Shown here in pieces: positions 31,098 through 36,358 of a stretch of 36,358 nt of DNA. The notes below the pieces were generated by a model, which saw nothing but the letters and a program-made list of their open reading frames with translations, was not told where the DNA came from and made no database searches. Position 1 is the first letter of the stretch. Each line of letters begins with the position of its first letter. The translations under genes were made by a program, and so were the position numbers. Origin of the DNA: JANNGC01 sp043758205 (lineage in GTDB: Bacteria; Verrucomicrobiota; Verrucomicrobiia; Limisphaerales; SIBH01); the NCBI GenBank assembly GCA_043758205.1, contig JAYVNY010000194.1:1-36358 (forward strand). The letters are read 5' to 3'.

Positions 31098-31706
31098 ATG
31101 TCGCCGAGTTTAGATCCCGATGCCGCCCTCATGCTGCGGGTGCGTGAGGGTGATCGCGCGGCCTTCGAGTCCTTGGTCGAGAGATACCAGCAGCCCGTCA
31201 TCAACATCGTCGCCCGCACCCTCGGCGATCAGACCGAGGCCGAGGACATCGCGCAACACGTCTTCGTGCAGGTTTTCAAATCGGCGCATCGCTACGAGGT
31301 CACGGCGAAGTTTTCCACCTGGCTCTTCACCATCGCGCGCAATCTTTCGCTCAATGAAATCCGCCGCCGATCGCGCCATCGCGCCGACTCGCTGGATCAA
31401 ACATTCGCAGACGATGACGACCATCCGATGCGGCAGGCGCCCGACACGAAATCCGCCGGGCCGACGGAAAGTTTGTTGCAAGGCGAACTCGAAGAGAAGG
31501 TTGAGGAAGCCATCGCCGATCTGCCGGAGAAGCAACGCACCGCGTTGCTCATGTGCCGCCACGAGGAATTTTCCTACGAAGAAATTGCGAAGGTCGTGGA
31601 CTGCTCACTGTCGGCGACGAAGTCGCTGATCCACCGCGCGCGGGAAACTTTGAAGGAGCGGTTGAAGCCGTATCTGCGCACCGGCGCGTGGAGGGATGAT
31701 GAATAG
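31098..31706 (+). CDS. ECF-type RNA polymerase sigma factor
   Basis: 202 residues from ATG 31098; a GTG 12 bases upstream overlaps the -10 box. Region 2 spans about 18-88 (FESLVERYQQPVINIVARTLGDQTEAEDIAQHVFVQVFKSAHRY, then FSTWLFTIARNLSLNEIRRR). An acidic linker (FADDDDHP) follows, and region 4 is at about 135-187 (LPEKQRTALLMCRHEEFSYEEIAKVVDCSLSATKSLIHRARETLKERL). It directs transcription of a small regulon. The next gene encodes a membrane protein of anti-sigma layout and the third a DUF3106 protein, so the three probably act as a sigma, inhibitor and envelope sensor or output. A 191-base gap with a repeat arm separates it from the anti-sigma gene. Confidence 0.93.
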   Translation: MSPSLDPDAALMLRVREGDRAAFESLVERYQQPVINIVARTLGDQTEAEDIAQHVFVQVFKSAHRYEVTAKFSTWLFTIARNLSLNEIRRRSRHRADSLDQTFADDDDHPMRQAPDTKSAGPTESLLQGELEEKVEEAIADLPEKQRTALLMCRHEEFSYEEIAKVVDCSLSATKSLIHRARETLKERLKPYLRTGAWRDDE

Positions 31707-31713
31707 TGGAGCC

Positions 31714-31765
31714 GTCGTAACGCCGGCTTTCCAGCCGGCAGGTTGCGAGACTTTCGAGTCTCGCG
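31714..31765. repeat. Single arm of the GTAACGCCGGC repeat family
   Basis: GTCGTAACGCCGGCTTTCCA, GCCGGCAGGTT and GCGAGACTTTCGAGTCTCGC form two adjacent hairpins, starting 7 bases after the sigma stop. The opposite arm is absent or decayed: only loose GC-rich hairpins follow to about 31841. Confidence 0.7.
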
Positions 31766-31897
31766 TTGATGGAATTGTCATGCCGCTCTGGCAGCCGGGA
31801 CGGCCACCGGACTATTCGCCGGCGGGACGCCCGCGCCACTAGCCCATGACAAAATGAAACTTTGCTGGTGAACTGGTTTTGAACTGAAAGGAAGATC

Positions 31898-32389
31898 ATG
31901 AAAGACGTGCGTGATGATGATTTGTTCCGGCTGAGTCTGCAGCCGGAGTTGTCGCCCGAGGAGGAATCCCAACTCGAGGCGTGGCTTACTACGCATCCCG
32001 GCGCACGCGCCGCGTGGGAGGCGGATCGCGCGCTGGGACGCGCGCTGCAATCCCTGCCCGACGTTCCCGTGTCGAGCAACTTCACCGCGCGCGTGATGCA
32101 GGAACTGGATTTGGACGAGGCGCGCGCGAGCCGCGCCGTTTCCAAATCGCGCGGCTGGCGCGTGCTCTGGCCGCGCCTCGGCTGGGCCACGGTGGCGGCG
32201 CTGGCGCTCACGGTTTTTGGCACGCAGCAATTTCGCAGCGCACAGCGCACGCAGCTTGCCGCCGACGCCGCGCTGGTCTCGAAGGACATCGCCCGCCTAC
32301 CTGACGCCTTTCGCGATTTCGACGTGGTGGATTCGCTGCGCGAGATTACGCCCGCGAGCGACGACGGCATTTTGTTTGCACTCCAATGA
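31898..32389 (+). CDS. Probable membrane anti-sigma factor
   Basis: 163 residues. The cytoplasmic N-terminal half (DDDLFRLSLQPELSPEEESQLEAWLTTHPGARAAWEADRALGRAL) has the short-helix layout of anti-sigma N-domains, though no HxxxCxxC zinc motif is present. One membrane helix follows (about 92-109, PRLGWATVAALALTVFGT), then a short periplasmic tail (RDFDVVDSLREITPASDDGILFALQ). Position after an ECF sigma gene and overlap with the DUF3106 gene (ATGA, 4 bases) support an anti-sigma role. GGAAG lies 8-12 bases upstream of the ATG, a usable ribosome-binding site and rare in this window. Confidence 0.72.
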   Translation: MKDVRDDDLFRLSLQPELSPEEESQLEAWLTTHPGARAAWEADRALGRALQSLPDVPVSSNFTARVMQELDLDEARASRAVSKSRGWRVLWPRLGWATVAALALTVFGTQQFRSAQRTQLAADAALVSKDIARLPDAFRDFDVVDSLREITPASDDGILFALQ

Positions 32390-33297
32390 AACGTCTCTGG
32401 CTCCAACTTGGTTTGCTGCTCCTGACCCTGGGACCCGCGCCCGCGCAGCCCGCGCCCTTGCCGCCGCTGCCCGCCTCGCCAGTCACCACCTTCCGCATGT
32501 TGCTCGAGACGAACGAGGCCGGGCGCAACCAGTGGCTGGCCTTGCACAAGCCCGCGCAACGCCAGTATCTCGAAAGCAAAGTGGCCGAGTATTCCTCGCT
32601 CACGACTGAAGAACGCACCGCGCGTCTCCAGGCCCTACAACTGCGCTGGTATCTCCCGCAACTCATGAAGATGACGCCCGCCGACCGCGTCGTGCGGCTC
32701 GCCCAAATTCCCCAACCCGACCGCGCGCTGCTCGAAGCCAAGTTGCGGACGTGGACCATTCTGCCGCCCGCCATCCGTCAGGACTTGCTGGAAAACCAGC
32801 TCGCCATCAGCGTGTTTGTTTCCGCGAAACAGGGTGGTACGAATGACGCCGGGCTGGCCGGGCTCACCGCCGCGAAGCGGAAGGAACTGGAGGAACAATC
32901 GCAGCGCTTGAACGAACTGCCCGAAGCGCGGCGCGCGCAAGCCATCGCAAACTACGAACGCTTCTTCGGGATGCCCACGCAAGAGCAGAGCCAGGCGCTG
33001 CGGAAACTGACGCCGCAGGAAATCGCGCAGATGCAGCAGACGCTTACCGGCTTCAACCAGCTTTCTTCGGAGCAACGAAAGGAGGCGCTGGCCGGGTTCA
33101 GGAAATTCTCCGAACTGTCCTCCATTGAGCGCGCCGCCTTTTTGCAAACCGCCGAACGCTGGCAGGCCATGAGCGAGACCGACCGCGCGAACTGGCGCCA
33201 GATGGTCGCGCGCCTCCGCAACGCGGGCGCGATTCCCCCGCCCCTCCCGACACCCGCGCGCAAGAGCACGGCGGCGCTGGTGGGGAAGGTGAAGTAA
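32386..33297 (+). CDS. DUF3106-family exported helical protein
   Basis: 303 residues with signal peptide MKRLWLQLGLLLLTLGPAPAQ. The mature part is almost wholly helical with repeated short units. They carry motifs such as LTTEERTARLQAL, MTPADRVVRLAQIP, LTPQEIAQMQQTL, LSSEQRKEALAGF, LSSIERAAFLQTA and MSETDRANWRQMV, a periodicity like that of DUF3106 and of periplasmic stress proteins of the CpxP/ZraP kind. It ends in a Pro/Lys-rich tail. Translationally coupled to the anti-sigma gene (4-base overlap). A role in sensing envelope state or binding metal or misfolded protein is inference; no metal-binding cysteine or histidine cluster is visible. Confidence 0.75.
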   Translation: MKRLWLQLGLLLLTLGPAPAQPAPLPPLPASPVTTFRMLLETNEAGRNQWLALHKPAQRQYLESKVAEYSSLTTEERTARLQALQLRWYLPQLMKMTPADRVVRLAQIPQPDRALLEAKLRTWTILPPAIRQDLLENQLAISVFVSAKQGGTNDAGLAGLTAAKRKELEEQSQRLNELPEARRAQAIANYERFFGMPTQEQSQALRKLTPQEIAQMQQTLTGFNQLSSEQRKEALAGFRKFSELSSIERAAFLQTAERWQAMSETDRANWRQMVARLRNAGAIPPPLPTPARKSTAALVGKVK

Positions 33298-33338
33298 GGG
33301 CGCATCTCGCCGGTGCCGCCATGACTTGCCAGGAGGAA

Positions 33339-33438
33339 CACGAGGCTGAAAGCCTCTGAACCTGCCGACACGAATGTCGGCGCTACGTCGTAACGCCGGC
33401 TTTCCAGCCGGCAGGTCCCGAGGCTTTCAGCCTCGTGT
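33339..33438. repeat. Head-to-head pair of GTAACGCCGGC-family arms
   Basis: CACGAGGCTGAAAGCCTC, CTGCCGACACGAATGTCGGC, then GTCGTAACGCCGGCTTTCCA and CGAGGCTTTCAGCCTCGTG. The two arms are in the opposite order from the copy at 23180-23325, meeting at CGCTACGTCGTAACG with no spacer. Confidence 0.8.
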
Positions 33439-33532
33439 GCGCAGCCTTCTCCGGGCACGCCCCAGACCAAGTTCCGAAGCGATGGCGGAACTTTTCATTG
33501 GTCGCCCTACGGCACGCTGGCATCCTGCGCGC

Positions 33533-34777
33533 GTGTCGAGTTCACCCGTCACCAGCCTCTACGTTCATGTGCCGTTCTGCGCGCACAAGTGCGAGTATTG
33601 CGCCTTCTTCTCCGAGGCTTCGAGCGGCGAACAAATCAACCGCTACGTCGCCGCGCTCGTGCGCGAGATGGAACTGGTCGCGCACGATCTGAAACCTCGC
33701 ACCGTCTTCTTCGGCGGCGGCACTCCCTCCATGCTCAACCTGCGCCAGTGGGAAAGCATTCTCCGCACGATGGAGCGGCTGAATCTCCTCGGCGCGACCG
33801 AGTGGACCATCGAATCCAATCCCGCCACGGTTTCGCTCGACAAGGCGAAGCTCTGGCGCGACTTCGGCGTGAACCGCGTCTCGATGGGCGTGCAATCGCT
33901 CGACGAATCACTGCTCGAACGCCTCGGACGCATCCATTCGCGCGAACAGGTTTTCAAAAGTTTCGACACCTTGCGCGCCGCCGGTTTCGACAACGTGAAC
34001 GTGGACCTCATGTTCGCCATCCCCACGCAGACGATGGACACCTGGCGCGCAACGCTGCGCGAAGCCATCGCGCTCGGCAGCGAACATCTCTCCAGCTACG
34101 AAGTGATCTACGAGGAAGACACGCCGCTCTACGCGCAGTTGAAGGCCGGCGCATTCGACGTGAACGAAGAACTCGCGTGCGACATGTATGACGAGTTGAT
34201 CGCCACGACCGGCGAACAGGGACTGCGGCAGTACGAGATCGCGAACTTCGCGCGCGACGTGCGAATGTCGAATGTCGAATGTCGAATGTCGAATGAAACC
34301 CCAAGGCCCGATGACGAACCTATCGTCATTCGTCATTCGCAATTCGTCATTCCACGCTTGGCCTGTCAGCACAACGTGAACTACTGGCGCGGCGGTTCCT
34401 TCCACGCGCTTGGGCCGAGCGCGACGGGCTACGTCCACGGCGTGCGGACGAAAAACTGGTCGAACACGCAGCTCTACTGTGAGCAATTGGAGAAAGGCCG
34501 CCGCGCCATCGAGTCGAGCGAGCAGCTTTCCCCCGAGGGGCGCGCGGGCGAGACGGCGGCGTTCGGATTGCGGATGCCGGCGGGCTGGAATTTCGAGGAG
34601 TTCAAATCCATCACCGGCTTCGATCTGCGCGAAGGCTGGGGCCACGAAATGCAAACCCTCGTCACCAATGGCCGCGCCGAGATGGATGCGCAAGGCTTCC
34701 GCCTGAACAGCGTCGGCCTGCGCTACGCTGATTCCGTCGCCGAAGATTTCCTGCGTTTAGAAACGGTCGGCGCGTGA
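33533..34777 (+). CDS. hemW: HemW-like radical SAM protein (coproporphyrinogen oxidase family)
   Basis: 414 residues from GTG 33533; an in-frame ATG at 33482 would add 17 residues. The radical SAM cluster CAHKCEYCAF uses C16, C20 and C23, with a Phe two residues after the last Cys as in HemW. Further signatures: FFGGGTPSML, ESNPATVS, VNRVSMGVQSLDESLLERLGR, NVDLMFAIPTQT and SSYEVIYEEDTPLY. HemW is a heme chaperone or trafficking protein, distinct from HemN. Residues about 243-276 (RMSNVECRMSN, then IRHSQFVIPR) come from heptamer repeats inserted in frame between RQYEIANFAR and ACQHNVNYWRG, two conserved segments that are normally almost adjacent. Whether the insert harms function is unknown. 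Confidence 0.88.
   Translation: MSSSPVTSLYVHVPFCAHKCEYCAFFSEASSGEQINRYVAALVREMELVAHDLKPRTVFFGGGTPSMLNLRQWESILRTMERLNLLGATEWTIESNPATVSLDKAKLWRDFGVNRVSMGVQSLDESLLERLGRIHSREQVFKSFDTLRAAGFDNVNVDLMFAIPTQTMDTWRATLREAIALGSEHLSSYEVIYEEDTPLYAQLKAGAFDVNEELACDMYDELIATTGEQGLRQYEIANFARDVRMSNVECRMSNETPRPDDEPIVIRHSQFVIPRLACQHNVNYWRGGSFHALGPSATGYVHGVRTKNWSNTQLYCEQLEKGRRAIESSEQLSPEGRAGETAAFGLRMPAGWNFEEFKSITGFDLREGWGHEMQTLVTNGRAEMDAQGFRLNSVGLRYADSVAEDFLRLETVGA
34263..34352 (+). repeat. Heptamer inverted repeat (GAATGTC/GTCATTC) inside hemW
   Basis: Four GAATGTC units plus a partial one (34263-34295) are followed by GTCATTC, GTCATTC, GCAATTC, GTCATTC (34325-34352), roughly their inverted partner. It is translated in frame. 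Similar words (GAATGAC) occur intergenically after the luxC-like gene near 7078-7100. Confidence 0.9.
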
Positions 34778-34835
34778 GATGCCAAGCGGTGCGTGCGCCT
34801 TTGCCGTGCGCGGCGCTCGCCACCACGGACGCTCA

Positions 34836-36119
34836 TCACGCGACCAGGGGCTGAAGCTCGCCCGTCTTCGCAACGAGCGGCTGCCCGAGCGGCAGATTCT
34901 CCGGCAGCGGCACGAACTCGCGAATTTTATCCCACAACGACGTGAAGTCCTTGTTCACGTCGCCGCTCAGGCAGTCGGTGATTTCGTCCGCAGCCTCGGG
35001 ATATTTGTCGATGACTTGCTTGAACGAGAATTCTGGATCGTAAAAGGCATAGACCAGCTTGCGCATGTTCTCCACGCCCTGGCGCATGTAGGTCGCATAA
35101 TCGGAGAACCGCGCCGGGGAAAAATCGTTGGCCACCAGCGCTTCATGCACGGCGTCGCCGGCCAGCACGCCGCTCTTGAGCGCGAGCATCAGGCCGCTGG
35201 AAAAAACCGGATCGAGAAACGCAAAAGCATCCCCGACCAGCAGCAAGCCCTCGCTGCCGCAGTGCTGTGAGTGATACGAATACTCGCTCGTGATGTAGTA
35301 GGGGCCGACCTGTTTGCCCTCGGAGAGATGATCCTTGATCCAAAGATTTTCGTTCACCTCGCGGTCAAAGATCGCCTTGTGGTCGCGCACCCCGCCGCGC
35401 GTCAGGTATTTGCCCTCCGCCACCACGCCCACGCTCACCATGTCGTTGTGCTGCGGGATGTGCCAGAACCAGCCCTTCTCGGGAATCATCGCCACCGTGG
35501 TCTGCCCCTCGTCTATTCCCGACTCACGCTTCGAGCCTTGGTAGTAGGTCCAGACGGCGATCTTGTTCAGATACGGATCACGCTGCCGCCAGCCGTTGCG
35601 CACGGCGGTGAAAGATTCCTTGCCCGTGCAGTCGAGCGTCATGGGCGCGCGGAACTCGACGACCTCGCCGGACTTTTTCCGCGCGCGCACGCCGATCACA
35701 CGCTCGCCTTCGCGGAGCAATTCCTTCATGGTGATTTCCTCGATGACTTCCGCGCCTTTGCTGCGCGCATGGTTGAGAAGGATTTCATCGAACTCGCTGC
35801 GCAACACCTGCCAGGTCTGCGCCACGGTGTCCTTGTCGTAACGGTTGAAAAAATAAAACGGCTGGCTGGCGCGACCGTTCGGAGCCACGAACTGCACGCT
35901 GTATTTCTTCATGAAGGCCGACCGCTTCATCATCGGGATCAGGCCCAGGCGCTCCATCGGCCCGTAGTTGAACGGGATCAGCGACTCACCGACATGGTAA
36001 CGGGGGAATTTCTCCCGCTCCAAAATCAGGACGCGATGTCCGTGCTCGGCGAGAATCGCGGCGGACGAACTGCCCGCCGGGCCGCCGCCGATGATGAGAA
36101 CGTCGTAATCGTTTTTCAT
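34836..36119 (-). CDS. FAD-dependent oxidoreductase, flavin halogenase-like
   Basis: 427 residues. The FAD dinucleotide fold is at the N-terminus: DVLIIGGGPAGSSSAAILAEHGHRVLILERE (6-36), then VGESLIP. The second FAD motif is LLVGDAFAFLDPVFSSG (293-309). WFWHIP at 217-222 matches the WxWxIP signature of flavin-dependent halogenases, and FMKKYSVQF (69-77) offers lysines near the position of the catalytic lysine. So it may halogenate or hydroxylate an aromatic or carrier-bound substrate. Related geranylgeranyl-reductase-like and hydroxylating flavoproteins share most of these features, so halogenation is not certain. Its start lies 8 bases after the upstream gene's stop, so the two are co-transcribed, probably in a biosynthetic cluster continuing past the right edge. 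Confidence 0.8.
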   Translation of the reverse strand: MKNDYDVLIIGGGPAGSSSAAILAEHGHRVLILEREKFPRYHVGESLIPFNYGPMERLGLIPMMKRSAFMKKYSVQFVAPNGRASQPFYFFNRYDKDTVAQTWQVLRSEFDEILLNHARSKGAEVIEEITMKELLREGERVIGVRARKKSGEVVEFRAPMTLDCTGKESFTAVRNGWRQRDPYLNKIAVWTYYQGSKRESGIDEGQTTVAMIPEKGWFWHIPQHNDMVSVGVVAEGKYLTRGGVRDHKAIFDREVNENLWIKDHLSEGKQVGPYYITSEYSYHSQHCGSEGLLLVGDAFAFLDPVFSSGLMLALKSGVLAGDAVHEALVANDFSPARFSDYATYMRQGVENMRKLVYAFYDPEFSFKQVIDKYPEAADEITDCLSGDVNKDFTSLWDKIREFVPLPENLPLGQPLVAKTGELQPLVA

Positions 36120-36127
36120 AAAATGTT

Positions 36128-36358
36128 TCAGGGCTTCTCCTTCGCCGGCGGCAGAATCTCCACGATCTCCGCCAACGCCCGTTGCTGCGGGTCGAACAAC
36201 GTGTTGCGCCGCCCGTAGAGCGCCAGCTTGCCCTCGCCGATTTCCAGCGCCTCGCGAATGAACGCATCGGGCTGGAGACGCAGGTACGCCTTGGGCCGGC
36301 TCGAGTGTCCGATGTGATCCTGGCCGAGAATCGTGCCGAGCGGTTCCTTCTCTTCGAG
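36128..36358 (-). CDS. Partial gene, probable chorismate-lyase-like (UbiC/DUF98) C-terminus
   Basis: Only the last 76 codons and stop are in the window; the reading frame enters from the right edge. The end reads EPLGTILGQDHIGH, KAYLRLQPDAFIREAL, KLALYGRRNTLFDPQQRALAEIVEILPP. The pattern LGxIL, then an Arg-rich strand, Y-x-R and a final VEILP, is that of UbiC/DUF98-like chorismate lyases, which release 4-hydroxybenzoate from chorismate. It precedes the halogenase-like gene by 8 bases. Identification from a fragment is tentative. Confidence 0.5.
   Translation of the reverse strand, partial: LEEKEPLGTILGQDHIGHSSRPKAYLRLQPDAFIREALEIGEGKLALYGRRNTLFDPQQRALAEIVEILPPAKEKP

Noticed and set aside
34263..34352. 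CRISPR-like direct repeats
   Set aside because: Units are only 7 bases, contiguous and without spacers. No cas genes are in the window.

Overview
The window looks like a chromosomal segment of a high-GC Gram-negative bacterium, most likely Verrucomicrobiota (Limisphaerales/Pedosphaera-like). The signs are a complete outer-membrane assembly set (bamA, skp/ompH), a secreted protein related to hydrazine synthase alpha, a TIGR02603-type cytochrome, an ECF sigma/anti-sigma/DUF3106 operon, secreted FG-GAP, CHRD and DUF4394 proteins, almost no Shine-Dalgarno sites, and very many short palindromic and tandem repeats. The phylum is an inference from gene content; no rRNA gene is present to prove it.

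Layout. 1-2686 (minus): a CysJ-type sulfite reductase flavoprotein cut by the left edge, and an inositol-monophosphatase-family protein. 2946-8781 (plus): a LuxE-like acyl-protein synthetase, an MFS transporter, a LuxC-like acyl reductase, QueD/PTPS, an SDR and a TPR protein. LuxE and LuxC together would activate and reduce a fatty acid to an aldehyde, and no luciferase is present. 8967-13368: a secreted hydrazine-synthase-alpha-like protein with one CxxCH, convergent with an FG-GAP protein. 13859-18331 (minus): a tight dnaB-bamA-ompH operon. 18555-23067: a disordered secreted protein of unknown function, then a large DUF4394/CHRD protein with a clear terminator. 23456-25191 (plus): dimeric dUTPase-like, hpt, moaD and moaE. 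25210-28446 (minus): an endonuclease-type mutL and a CNB-domain histidine kinase. 28563-34777 (plus): a heme-binding HEAT-like protein, nagA, ECF sigma, anti-sigma, DUF3106 protein and hemW. 34836-36358 (minus): a halogenase-like flavoprotein and the end of a probable chorismate-lyase-like gene, which may be the edge of an aromatic or pigment pathway.

The most unusual layer is repetitive DNA. At least three architectures recur: inverted-repeat elements of about 110 bp with arms like GCGCGGACTTTCCAGTCCGC; elements with arms starting GTAACGCCGGCTTTCCAGCC; and tandem 7-mers or 9-mers, often paired with an inverted partner. They fill most intergenic gaps. They also sit in frame inside protein genes: cysJ, the luxE-like gene, the MFS gene, mutL (three places) and hemW. 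In hpt and the cytochrome gene they supply the last codons or the stop. The 110-bp copy inside the MFS gene aligns without gaps to an intergenic copy 26 kb away. This points to ongoing seeding of intergenic repeats into proteins, comparable in outcome to Rickettsia palindromic elements. Several genes also have a promoter -10 box only about 6-15 bases before the start codon, so leaderless or near-leaderless transcripts are likely.
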